A stretch of 61,458 nucleotides of DNA from Bacteroidales bacterium (GTDB taxonomy: Bacteria > Bacteroidota > Bacteroidia > Bacteroidales > Muribaculaceae), in NCBI GenBank assembly GCA_020859845.1, contig JAJBVL010000076.1, positions 1 to 61,458 on the forward strand, read 5' to 3'. The position numbers and the translations under genes are program-made. Of this stretch, positions 54,156 to 61,458 are shown piece after piece. The notes under the pieces are model-generated. The model was not told where the DNA came from. It ran no database searches and saw nothing but the letters and a program-made list of their open reading frames with translations. Within the stretch, counting starts at the first letter, position 1, and the number at the start of each line of letters is the position of its first letter.

Positions 54156-55604
54156 ATGAACATCCTTCTTTCGCTCGAAAGCCCCACTCTTCGCTATGTA
54201 GGAGTGACTCTCTCCAATCCCTATCGTGTGGACTTGCCCAAAGGCATCACTGCCATCATCGGCCCTAATGGCGCCGGAAAGACTACCTTAGGCAAGATCA
54301 TAGAGAAGGGATGGAACTTTATGACCAATCGTCTGACATCGCCAAGCGGCGCTCGCCCCAAGGTGAAGAGTATAGAGTTTAACGACATCCATTCGCTGAC
54401 TGGGCTTAAGGTAGAATATTACCAGCAACGCTACGAAGCCGCGATGAACGATGATGTGCCCACGGTGGCCAGCCTCTTTGGCGAGAAGATCAATAGCGAT
54501 GTATGGCGCGAGATGAGTCCCAAGCTTCATCTACAGGACATCCTCGACAAGCGGCTCAACTTTCTCTCCAGCGGCGAGCTACGCAAGCTGTTGGTGGTCA
54601 ATATGCTCTTTGACCTCCCCGAGGTGCTAATCCTCGACAATCCTTATATAGGCCTTGATGCCCCTTCGCGCAAGGTACTTGACCAAGCTATCGCAATGAT
54701 TGCCTCCCAAGGAGTGTCGGTGGTAATGCTCCTGTGCAACCCCGTCGACATCCCCCAGATGGCGGATGCCGTGTTGCCTATGACCCATCTCACCATCCAG
54801 CGCCTCATCACTCGCGAGATGTATCCCACGATTGAAGATCTCCGCCACGCCATAGGTCATCTATTTGATTATGCTATCAACATTCAGGCCATACCGCGTC
54901 CGCAGCAGAAAGTCGTTAAGGAGGAGGGTGAGACCTCGGATGAAATATTCGCCCTGCGAGGGTGCCGCGTATGCTATGGCCGCTATGAGTTGCTGCGCGA
55001 TGTCAATTGGAGGGTGAAGCGTGGGGAATGTTGGGCATTGGCCGGCCCCAATGGCTCGGGCAAGTCGACTCTTCTCAGTCTCATCCATGCCGACAACCCA
55101 CAGGCTTATAGCAACGATATCACACTCTTTGGACGCCGACGTGGTTCAGGCGAGAGTATTTGGGATATCAAGCGGAGAATAGGGTATGTGTCGGCCGAGA
55201 TGCATTTATATTTTAGTGGGGGCAACAACACGGTGATCGACGTGATAGGCGCGGGCCTTAACGACACCGTGGGATGCTTTCGACGCATCACACCCCAACA
55301 GCGCCAACGCGCCGAGCGATGGGTAGACCTGCTTCATCTCACGCCCCTGGCTCAGCGCCGATTCAATACTCTGTCGGCAGGCGAGCAGCGTCTCGTGTTG
55401 CTGGCGCGCACCTTCATCAAGAATCCTGAGCTTCTCATCCTCGACGAGCCTCTGCATGGCCTCGATGCCGCTCGCAAGCGTGCCATCCGCGCCATTGTCA
55501 ACACATTGGCTTCGCGCGACGGTGCCACTCTTATCTACGTTACCCATTATCTTCCAGAAGTGCCAGAGTGTGTACGCTTTACCAAGACCCTTAATCGTAA
55601 TTAA
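54156..55604 (+). CDS. Soluble ABC ATPase with two nucleotide-binding domains (ModF/PhrA-like)
   Basis: A 482-residue cytoplasmic protein made of two ABC ATPase domains without membrane segments. NBD1 has Walker A GPNGAGKTT, signature LSSGELRKLLVVN and Walker B EVLILDNPYIGLDA (Asn in place of the catalytic Glu). NBD2 has Walker A GPNGSGKST, signature LSAGEQRLVLLAR and Walker B LLILDEPLHGLDA with a His switch in VTHYLPEVPE. Layout matches ModF (photorepair-associated PhrA), whose exact function is unclear. A consensus promoter lies directly upstream, and the amylase gene follows after 13 bases, so the two are probably co-transcribed. Confidence 0.88.
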   Translation: MNILLSLESPTLRYVGVTLSNPYRVDLPKGITAIIGPNGAGKTTLGKIIEKGWNFMTNRLTSPSGARPKVKSIEFNDIHSLTGLKVEYYQQRYEAAMNDDVPTVASLFGEKINSDVWREMSPKLHLQDILDKRLNFLSSGELRKLLVVNMLFDLPEVLILDNPYIGLDAPSRKVLDQAIAMIASQGVSVVMLLCNPVDIPQMADAVLPMTHLTIQRLITREMYPTIEDLRHAIGHLFDYAINIQAIPRPQQKVVKEEGETSDEIFALRGCRVCYGRYELLRDVNWRVKRGECWALAGPNGSGKSTLLSLIHADNPQAYSNDITLFGRRRGSGESIWDIKRRIGYVSAEMHLYFSGGNNTVIDVIGAGLNDTVGCFRRITPQQRQRAERWVDLLHLTPLAQRRFNTLSAGEQRLVLLARTFIKNPELLILDEPLHGLDAARKRAIRAIVNTLASRDGATLIYVTHYLPEVPECVRFTKTLNRN

Positions 55605-55617
55605 ACTTCATACTTAC

Positions 55618-57519
55618 ATGATTCGTTATTATTTATCACTGCTTATCTTTTTAGCCATGATTGCATCATCCACATCTGCTGCAACGGCAAGCAACTCCGT
55701 GCCTAAAAATGCGCCTAAGATTGACCGCATAGATCCTCCCTATTGGTGGACAGGCATGCATCAAGACTCTCTCCAACTGATGGTCTTTGGTCCCGACATC
55801 GCCAATGCCCAAGTGGCATTGCAGCCCTATGAGGGTGTGCGCTTGGCCGAGAGTGTAAGGCTCGAGAGCCACAATTATCTCTTGCTCTATCTCGTAGTGG
55901 GCAAGGACACTCAACCAGGAACGCTGCAATTCTCCTTCACCAATCCTGCCAAGCGCAAAGACAACACTCTCGTCATGCCTTACGAGTTAAAGGCTCGCGA
56001 CCGCGCTCCTGAAGCCTATCCAGGTTTCGACGCTGCCGACGTGCTCTACCTCGTGATGCCCGACCGCTTTGCCCAAGCTCGCACCCCCGAGGAGCAGGCT
56101 GAGGCCTTGAAGGGTCTTAAATATCCTGTGGGCAACGACCGCCAGAATCCCAACGGACGCCATGGTGGCGACCTCAAGGGCCTCCAAGCCCATCTCGACT
56201 ATATCGACACTCTCGGTGTCACAGCCGTATGGGTCAATCCCGTGCTCACCAACGATGTTGAGGGAGGCGCCTACCACGGCTATGCCACGACCGACTATTA
56301 CCGTATAGACCCACGCCTTGGCACCAACCAAGAGTGGCGCGACCTTATTGAGGATGCCCACCAGCGGGGCCTGAAGGTGGTGATGGATATGATTTTCAAT
56401 CACTCAGGCGACAATCATCCATGGTTTGTTGACCGTCCCAGCCACGACTGGTTTAACTTCCCCGATCAGTACGTGCAGACCAACTACCGCCTCTCCACCG
56501 TCCACGACCCTTATGTGAGCGACTACGACCTAAAGCGCACCGTAGATGGCTGGTTTGTAGAATCGATGCCCGACCTCAATCAGCGCAATCCCCACTTGAT
56601 GAAATATCTTATCCAAAACTCCATCTGGTGGATAGAAGATTCTAAGATTGACGGTATCCGCATGGACACTCACCCCTATGCCAACTTTGAGGCAATGGCT
56701 GGCTGGATTGACGCCGTGCTCGAGGAGTATCCCAACTTCAACATCGTAGGCGAATGTTGGTATTCCAACGAAGGAGGCGAAGCCTTCTGGCAACGCGGAT
56801 CCAAGGTCAATCCTAAGGGCGATCCTCGCCTGCCGACAGTGATGGACTTCGTATTGTCAACCAAGGCCCGCGATGCTTTCTCCTCCCAGACCGATCGTCT
56901 TGGTGGCCTGAATGTCATCTACGACCATCTGGCTCTCGACTACCTCTTCCCTGACCCTTCGCATATCCTTACCTTCCTCGACAATCACGACACCGACCGC
57001 TTCCTGCTCGAAGTGCCCGACGACCTGGGCTGGTGGAAGCAAGCTCAGACCTTCCTCCTCACCTCGCGTGGCATTCCTCAGATATACTATGGCACCGAGC
57101 TGCTGATGCACGGCTCCAAGGAGGGTAGCGATGGATATATACGTCTTGACATGCCAGGAGGATTCCCAGGCGACGAGACGAGCGTATTTACCGCCGAAGG
57201 GCGCACTCCGGAGCAGCAGGAGGCTTTTGACTTCCTCTCCAAGCTCCTCAATTGGCGACGTGGCAACGAGGTGATATCACGTGGCACTCTCAAGCACTTC
57301 ATGCCCGAGAATGGTATGTATGTCTACCAGCGTCGGCTCGGCGACAAGGCTGTCACCATACTTATGAACGGCACCGACGAGCCGCTGACCACAACGATGG
57401 AGCGCACAGTGGAGATACTCCCCTATGGCACCACCCTTCATGATATGCTCACCGATAGCAACGTGACCATAAAGGAGGAAATGACTTTCCCGGCCCGCGC
57501 CATACTTATCCTGGAATAA
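55618..57519 (+). CDS. Secreted GH13 alpha-amylase / cyclomaltodextrinase-like enzyme
   Basis: A 633-residue enzyme starting at ATG 55618, which yields a signal peptide (MIRYYLSLLIFLAMIASSTS); longer in-frame starts run into the ABC gene. An N-terminal cyclomaltodextrinase-N beta domain (RIDPPYWWTGMHQDSLQLMV) precedes the GH13 barrel. Catalytic motifs: VMDMIFNHSGDNHPW (region I), KIDGIRMDTHPYANF (nucleophile Asp), NIVGECWYSNEGG (acid/base Glu) and FLDNHDTDRF (transition-state Asp). The C-terminal ~80 residues form the usual beta sandwich. It should hydrolyse maltodextrins or cyclodextrins in the periplasm or at the surface, like SusA-type neopullulanases. No SusC/D or regulator gene is nearby. 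Confidence 0.93.
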   Translation: MIRYYLSLLIFLAMIASSTSAATASNSVPKNAPKIDRIDPPYWWTGMHQDSLQLMVFGPDIANAQVALQPYEGVRLAESVRLESHNYLLLYLVVGKDTQPGTLQFSFTNPAKRKDNTLVMPYELKARDRAPEAYPGFDAADVLYLVMPDRFAQARTPEEQAEALKGLKYPVGNDRQNPNGRHGGDLKGLQAHLDYIDTLGVTAVWVNPVLTNDVEGGAYHGYATTDYYRIDPRLGTNQEWRDLIEDAHQRGLKVVMDMIFNHSGDNHPWFVDRPSHDWFNFPDQYVQTNYRLSTVHDPYVSDYDLKRTVDGWFVESMPDLNQRNPHLMKYLIQNSIWWIEDSKIDGIRMDTHPYANFEAMAGWIDAVLEEYPNFNIVGECWYSNEGGEAFWQRGSKVNPKGDPRLPTVMDFVLSTKARDAFSSQTDRLGGLNVIYDHLALDYLFPDPSHILTFLDNHDTDRFLLEVPDDLGWWKQAQTFLLTSRGIPQIYYGTELLMHGSKEGSDGYIRLDMPGGFPGDETSVFTAEGRTPEQQEAFDFLSKLLNWRRGNEVISRGTLKHFMPENGMYVYQRRLGDKAVTILMNGTDEPLTTTMERTVEILPYGTTLHDMLTDSNVTIKEEMTFPARAILILE

Positions 57520-57538
57520 TTATCCCCCACCCCCTTCA

Positions 57539-58045
57539 ATGAAGCGCATAGGCATACTAAGCGACACCCACAGCTGCTGGGACGACCGATTTGAGCGTCA
57601 TTTCAGCGGCTGCGATGAGGTGTGGCACGCTGGCGATATTGGTGACATCACCGTCTTGCGACGTCTGCAGCAAGTGGCGCCACAGGTAAGAGCCGTGGCT
57701 GGCAACGTTGACCATGGCGAAGTGAGGCGCGTGTGTCAAGAGGTGCTCATCTTTGAAGTGGAAGGCGTGAAGGTGTTGCTTACCCATATCGGAGGCTATC
57801 CAGGGCGTTATGCCCCCGGGCTGAAAAAGTTGCTGCGAGAACAGCAGATCAAGCTCTTTGTGGATGGCCATAGCCATATCCTGAAGGTGATGCCCGACCG
57901 CGAACTTGACCTCTTGCATATCAACCCTGGAGCGGCAGGCTATCAGGGATGGCAACGCGAGCGCACCCTCCTGCGTCTCACCCTCGACCAAGGAGAGATA
58001 AAAGATCTCGAAGTGATAACCCTTGCTAAAACTTTAGGCAAATGA
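57539..58045 (+). CDS. YfcE/MJ0936-type metallophosphoesterase
   Basis: A 168-residue calcineurin-like phosphodiesterase. The metal site is complete: GILSDTHSCWDDRF (D-x-H), VWHAGDIGD, VAGNVDH (G-N-x-D in place of GNHD), LLTHIGGYPG and FVDGHSHILKV. Family members hydrolyse phosphodiesters in vitro; the physiological substrate is unknown. It lies 19 bases after the amylase gene, and its stop overlaps the start of the next gene (ATGA), so all three probably share a transcript. Confidence 0.92.
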   Translation: MKRIGILSDTHSCWDDRFERHFSGCDEVWHAGDIGDITVLRRLQQVAPQVRAVAGNVDHGEVRRVCQEVLIFEVEGVKVLLTHIGGYPGRYAPGLKKLLREQQIKLFVDGHSHILKVMPDRELDLLHINPGAAGYQGWQRERTLLRLTLDQGEIKDLEVITLAKTLGK

Positions 58046-58554
58046 AATATCCCCATCTAATTGCAGGGCTGTTGACAGCCCTTATTGCTGTGGTCTTCAC
58101 CAGCTGCAAGACCAACGAAGCCAACTATCGCGCCGCTTACGAAGTGGCTAAAAGTCAACAGGAGAAGAACCTATCTGAAGAAGGGCTCGGCGATATCTCC
58201 CTGCAGACCCAGAAGATGCCCTCTTGGCGAGTGGTCGACGGCGATTCGCTCTACATCCTTCCCGAGACGTTTGCCCTCGTGAAGGACTGTGGCGAAGGAC
58301 CCGTTGGCACGTTTAATGTCGTAGTGGGACAATTTCATCAGATTTTCAATGCCAAAGCCATGCGCTCGCGCTTGATGGCAGCGGGCTACGAGAAGGCAAT
58401 GGTGGTGCAAAACACCGAGCCTTTCTTCTATGTCATCGCTGTCCCCTGCACCACTGCCTCCGAAGCCTCGGCAGCCGTGGCGGCGGTGAAGGCCGACAAG
58501 AATATCACGCTGAAGGCTCCGCTGCCTTTTGTCCTGGTGTCATCACGTCGCTAA
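58042..58554 (+). CDS. SPOR-like lipoprotein
   Basis: A 170-residue lipoprotein: signal peptide with lipobox VFTSC (Cys22), a charged segment (EVAKSQQEKNLSEEGLGD), then a C-terminal SPOR-type domain from about residue 90: FNVVVGQFHQIFNAKAMRSR, LMAAGYEKAMVVQN and FFYVIAVPC. SPOR domains bind denuded glycan strands of septal peptidoglycan, so an outer-membrane lipoprotein acting at division sites is likely. The start codon overlaps the upstream phosphoesterase stop, and the last 50 bases overlap tail-to-tail with the mechanosensitive channel gene on the other strand. Confidence 0.82.
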   Translation: MKYPHLIAGLLTALIAVVFTSCKTNEANYRAAYEVAKSQQEKNLSEEGLGDISLQTQKMPSWRVVDGDSLYILPETFALVKDCGEGPVGTFNVVVGQFHQIFNAKAMRSRLMAAGYEKAMVVQNTEPFFYVIAVPCTTASEASAAVAAVKADKNITLKAPLPFVLVSSRR

Positions 58555-59905
58555 GAGCGTCGATGTCGTGGCCCGAAGGAGCATTGTAGATCACGAGGTC
58601 AAAGTCGGGGCATGCAGCGGCTATATGCTCGAATATCTGGCTTTGAATAGCCTCGAAGGCAGTCCAGGCTGTGGTGGTGTAGCAGTAGATCTGCAAAGGT
58701 ATGCCCTGCCCTGTTGGAGCCTTGACGCTTACCAATACCTGCATTGACAACACCATCTCGGGATGGTTGATAATATAGCTACACATATAGGCACGGAAGA
58801 GACCGAGGTTGGTCTCGGCCGTGCCATTTATTACGGCCAGACCGGGATTGTAGTCGTTCTTGCCTGTTTTCACCAGATTGTCCACATAGTCTTTTATGCT
58901 GGGATAGAGCTTGGTCACCCGGTCTATGAGTTCGGGAGTGGCTGCTTTGACAGAGGTGTAGTCAAAGATGACTGAGCGACATATCTGGCGTCCACCCGAT
59001 TCGCTCATGCTGCGATAGTTTTGGAAGCAAGTGGAGACGAGAGTATATGGCGGGAAGCTGACTGTAGTATTGTCCCACTGAAGCACCTTTACGGCCGTCA
59101 GAGATACGGATGTGACCACACCATTGGCGGGTGTGGATGGCACCACTATCCAGTCGCCAATCCTCACCATGTCGTTTTGCGACAGCTGAATACCTGCCAC
59201 AAGGCCGAGAATGCTATCCTTGAATATCAACATTAAGGCCGCTGCAAAAGCGCCCAGTCCAGTGAGCAACACTGCTGGCGACTTGTCGATAATCACCGAT
59301 ATGCCAATGATGGCCACGATGATCCACACCAAGCCATTGGCCACATTGAGGATGCCACGCAGAGGTAGGTTTTTTGTGTTGTCCTTGTCGTCAAAGCGTG
59401 TCCAGAAAAAGCCCAGCACAGTATTGATGGCCACAGCTGCTGCTATCAAGAAGTAGATGATGACAATGACGTTGAGCACGTGAAGGAGCGGCGACTTCGT
59501 TTCAAAGGCAAAGGGCAAGAGCGCCAAGATTACCAGCGGGGGGATAATATGGCTACATCGCGTGAAGACATGCTGGTCAAGCAGTGTGCGACCCACATTG
59601 GTGTGGCGTAGTTTCACAAACTTGCGCGTCGTCACCAGGATGAGTTTCCTGATGAGCCAACCAAGAAAGAGGGCCACAAATACAATTATCGTCACGTATA
59701 TAATCTCCTCGATCACCTTGTCTTTTTGAAGACCGAGCGTGTCGAGAAATCCATCTATTGTCTTTAGGAGCCAGGAAGCCACCTGATGTGAGGGAATGAT
59801 ATCGCCAAGCATATCCTTAACTGTTTGGGGGATGAGATATAAATAGTAGAAAGTATTTATTCTCTCAACAATCGCCCGAAAGTCTAAGTTCACCCCTCCC
59901 TCCAC
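58505..59905 (-). CDS. MscS-family mechanosensitive ion channel (YbdG-like)
   Basis: A protein of up to 466 residues. It has a short N-terminal region, about five membrane helices (e.g. IIYVTIIVFVALFLGWLIRK, IIVAIIGISVIIDKSPAVLL) and the MscS pore helix AVLLTGLGAFAAALMLIFKD leading to the beta domain SQNDMVRIGDWIVVPS. The long C-terminal cytoplasmic part with the WDNTTVSFPPYTLVSTCFQN segment fits the YbdG/MscM-like subgroup. It protects against hypo-osmotic shock. The start is uncertain: GTG 59905, a GTG four codons later that is preceded by GGAGGGAGGG, or ATG 59812. Its upstream side touches the tsf terminator. Confidence 0.87.
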   Translation of the reverse strand: MEGGVNLDFRAIVERINTFYYLYLIPQTVKDMLGDIIPSHQVASWLLKTIDGFLDTLGLQKDKVIEEIIYVTIIVFVALFLGWLIRKLILVTTRKFVKLRHTNVGRTLLDQHVFTRCSHIIPPLVILALLPFAFETKSPLLHVLNVIVIIYFLIAAAVAINTVLGFFWTRFDDKDNTKNLPLRGILNVANGLVWIIVAIIGISVIIDKSPAVLLTGLGAFAAALMLIFKDSILGLVAGIQLSQNDMVRIGDWIVVPSTPANGVVTSVSLTAVKVLQWDNTTVSFPPYTLVSTCFQNYRSMSESGGRQICRSVIFDYTSVKAATPELIDRVTKLYPSIKDYVDNLVKTGKNDYNPGLAVINGTAETNLGLFRAYMCSYIINHPEMVLSMQVLVSVKAPTGQGIPLQIYCYTTTAWTAFEAIQSQIFEHIAAACPDFDLVIYNAPSGHDIDALSDVMTPGQKAAEPSA

Positions 59906-59913
59906 AAAAGAAA

Positions 59914-59947
59914 AGGAGCGGCATCATCCGTGGATGACGTCGCTCCT
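59914..59947 (-). terminator. Intrinsic terminator of the rpsB-tsf operon
   Basis: AGGAGCGGCATCATCC (59914-59929) pairs with GGATGACGTCGCTCCT (59932-59947), 16 bp with one A-C mismatch and one G-T pair. On the - strand it is followed by CTTTTCTTTTGTGG, a good T-tract. It lies 25 bases downstream of the tsf stop codon and only 8 bases before the possible mscS-family start at 59905. Confidence 0.88.
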
Positions 59948-59971
59948 CGTCGTATTAACGAAAAAGATTGA

Positions 59972-60964
59972 TTAGTCTTCGTTGAGGTTTACACGCTTGA
60001 AGCTGACAGCCAAGAGGCCCTTCTGGCTCTTCTCGAGGTATTGACCCACGGTGAGCTCGCCATCCTGTACAAATTCCTGCTCGAGGAGACACGACTCCTT
60101 GAAGAACTTGTTGAGACGGCCCTTGGTGATGTTTTCGATCATAGCCTCGGGGAGGTTGGCAGCCTTCTTCTCGCTGGTCTCAGCGATAATCTGGCGACCC
60201 TTAGCAGCCTCTTCCTCGGTGATCCAGCCCTTGGTGACGTTGCTCGAGATGTGGTCGTCGGTGTCAAAGTGGTTGGGGTTGAGACCTGCCTTCTTGAGGG
60301 CAGCCTCTACAGCCTTCCACACCTGCTCGCGCTTAGTCTTCTCGATAGCCACAGCCTTCTCGCTTTCGATGACGGTCTCGGGCACGTCCTCGCGGCTCAC
60401 GGCCACAGGGTTCATCGAAGCAATCTGCATAGCCACTTCGCGGCCCACCTTCTCATCAGCGCCAGCGATGTTGAAGCCCACGATGGTGGCAAGCTTGTTG
60501 TTGAAGTGGTTGTAAGCAGCCACGGTGGGAGCTTCTACGATAGCATAGTCGCCAATCTCCACCTTCTCGCCAGTCTTGCCGCTCTCCTCAGTGACGAGCT
60601 CGGCAATGGTTTGGCCGTTAACCACGAGAGCCTTGAGGGCCTCGAGGTCCTTAGCGCGAGCCTCTACGGCTGCGTCGAGGATTTGCTTAGCCACGGCGAT
60701 AAAGCCAGCATTCTTGCCCACGAAGTCGGTCTCGCACTTCAGGGCAACGATAGCACCAAAGTCGCCACAGCTCTTAGCGAATACACAACCCTCAGAAGCC
60801 TGACGGTCTTCGCGCTTAGCTGCTACGGCCTGGCCCTTCTTGCGAAGGATTTCTACAGCGGCCTCGATGTCGCCATTGGTTTCAGCGAGGGCCTTCTTGC
60901 AGTCCATCAAGCCAGCGCTGGTGAGATTGCGCAGCTTGGTGATTTCTGCCATTGTTACTGCCAT
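59972..60964 (-). CDS. tsf: Translation elongation factor Ts
   Basis: A 330-residue EF-Ts, the nucleotide-exchange factor that regenerates EF-Tu-GTP. The N-terminal UBA-like region EITKLRNLTSAGLMDCKKAL followed by ETNGDIEAAVEILRKKG is diagnostic, as is the core ALKCETDFVGKNAGF (the T-D-F-V motif that contacts EF-Tu). It is longer than the E. coli protein, as is usual in Bacteroidales. It starts 41 bases after rpsB, the conserved rpsB-tsf order, and ends at a strong terminator. ATG 60964 is chosen; ATG 60952 is in frame. Confidence 0.97.
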   Translation of the reverse strand: MAVTMAEITKLRNLTSAGLMDCKKALAETNGDIEAAVEILRKKGQAVAAKREDRQASEGCVFAKSCGDFGAIVALKCETDFVGKNAGFIAVAKQILDAAVEARAKDLEALKALVVNGQTIAELVTEESGKTGEKVEIGDYAIVEAPTVAAYNHFNNKLATIVGFNIAGADEKVGREVAMQIASMNPVAVSREDVPETVIESEKAVAIEKTKREQVWKAVEAALKKAGLNPNHFDTDDHISSNVTKGWITEEEAAKGRQIIAETSEKKAANLPEAMIENITKGRLNKFFKESCLLEQEFVQDGELTVGQYLEKSQKGLLAVSFKRVNLNED

Positions 60965-61005
60965 AATAGTATATCAGATTATGTGTTTAAACGGATTGTT
61001 AATGA

Positions 61006-61458
61006 TTATTCGCCTACCTCTTCGAGAGTCTCGGTCTCGACGTTGGCGGTCTCCTCAGCCTCAGCGGGGGTCTCAGCCTCCTGCTCCTGGCGAGAGCTGT
61101 TGCGGCTCACGCGGCGACGCTCGCGACGGGGAGCTTCGCTGGCCTCTTCGGCAGCCTGGTCAACCTTCTCGATCTTGCGCTCCTCGAGACCCTCAGCGAT
61201 GGCTGAGCATACACAGTCGAGGATCACCTCGATCGACTTTGAAGCGTCGTCGTTGGCAGGGATTACATAGTCGATGTTGGAGGGGTCGGAGTTGGTGTCG
61301 ACCATAGCGAATACGGGGATGCCCAGACGTATAGCCTCAGCCACGGCGATGCGCTCCTTGAGCACGTCGATAACGAAGAGGGCGGAGGGCAGACGGTTGA
61401 GGTCGGCGATAGAGCCGAGGTTCTTCTCGAGCTTAGCGCGCTGACGTGTGATCTGGAG
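61006..61458 (-). CDS. rpsB: 30S ribosomal protein S2 (3' part; 5' end outside the window)
   Basis: The - strand frame is open from the right window edge to the stop at 61006, about 150 residues. It contains LQITRQRAKLEKNLGSIADL and PSALFVIDVLKERIAVAEAI, then RLGIPVFAMVDTNSDPSNID, all hallmarks of S2. After the conserved core (ending near ILDCVCSAIAEGLEERKIEK) there is a ~50-residue low-complexity tail with a basic block (PRRERRRVSRN) and an acidic block (EAEETANVETETLEEVGE). The gene is the first of the rpsB-tsf pair; its start and promoter lie beyond base 61458. Confidence 0.95.
   Translation of the reverse strand, partial: LQITRQRAKLEKNLGSIADLNRLPSALFVIDVLKERIAVAEAIRLGIPVFAMVDTNSDPSNIDYVIPANDDASKSIEVILDCVCSAIAEGLEERKIEKVDQAAEEASEAPRRERRRVSRNSSRQEQEAETPAEAEETANVETETLEEVGE

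Noticed and set aside
60041-61270. 409-codon + strand open frame across tsf and rpsB
   Set aside because: Leu/Ser/His-rich antisense artefact covering two conserved genes.

Overview
The window is a Bacteroidales chromosome segment. The evidence is a set of gene families typical of the order (fimbrillin-type and LES-type surface lipoproteins, OmpA-family proteins, DUF1573, an EF-G2 paralogue, Omp28-like proteins with type A-like C-terminal sorting tails), clear Bacteroidales promoters (TTG/TTTG, about 19-20 bp, then TAnnTTTG) and little use of strong Shine-Dalgarno sites. A Muribaculaceae- or Prevotella-like gut commensal fits best, but I cannot fix the genus by reading alone. Almost all sequence is coding and no gap exceeds 300 bases. 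I saw no tRNA, rRNA, insertion sequence, integrase or CRISPR array.

Region 1 (1-25367, + strand) is a surface-polysaccharide and peptide-like locus. It opens with the 3' end of a membrane protein, three glycosyltransferases (GT32, GT2, GT2), a Wzy/ligase-like membrane protein and two GT4 enzymes. The next gene fuses a GT4 enzyme to a PqqD-like domain and is translationally coupled to a nucleotidyltransferase (NTP_transf_5 type), followed by an HPr-kinase-like protein. Then come a Wza-type export lipoprotein and a Wzc-type tyrosine autokinase that carries an extra membrane segment, a Thr/Pro hexapeptide repeat and a LysM domain. A 62-residue peptide gene precedes three surface-protein genes: a fimbrillin-like lipoprotein with a PI-PLC-like domain lacking its catalytic histidines, an OmpA-family barrel, and a 1498-residue four-repeat lipoprotein. 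The locus closes with an S26B-like Ser/His peptidase, an ABC exporter, a DUF1573 protein and a membrane acyltransferase, and ends at a strong hairpin terminator. PqqD, nucleotidyltransferase, HprK-like kinase, S24/S26 peptidase and ABC exporter are the parts of a peptide-modification and export pathway, here woven into an exopolysaccharide locus. This is my main candidate for an undescribed system.

Region 2 (25472-33188) holds an iron alcohol dehydrogenase with its own promoter, a six-TM ion channel, and a divergent three-gene cassette: a BrxHI/Lhr-like helicase on the - strand, and a TerB/TerB-C protein plus a BrxD-like ATPase on the + strand. The cassette resembles a stand-alone fragment of BREX/Ter-type genome-defence systems without the BREX core. 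An SpoU-type RNA methyltransferase follows.

Region 3 (33229-43973) contains malic enzyme, two paralogous acidic secreted proteins and an Omp28-like protein, all three with sorting-type C-terminal tails, then a 5'-nucleotidase and a TPR protein. The first paralogue appears frameshifted at a seven-A run just after its natural start codon.

Region 4 (44052-61458) is core housekeeping: gyrA, clpC-like, htpG, an EF-G paralogue without the catalytic histidine, a double-NBD ABC protein, a GH13 amylase, a YfcE-type phosphodiesterase, a SPOR-like lipoprotein, an MscS-family channel, tsf and the 3' part of rpsB. Most transcription units here end in well-formed hairpin terminators, several shared by convergent genes.
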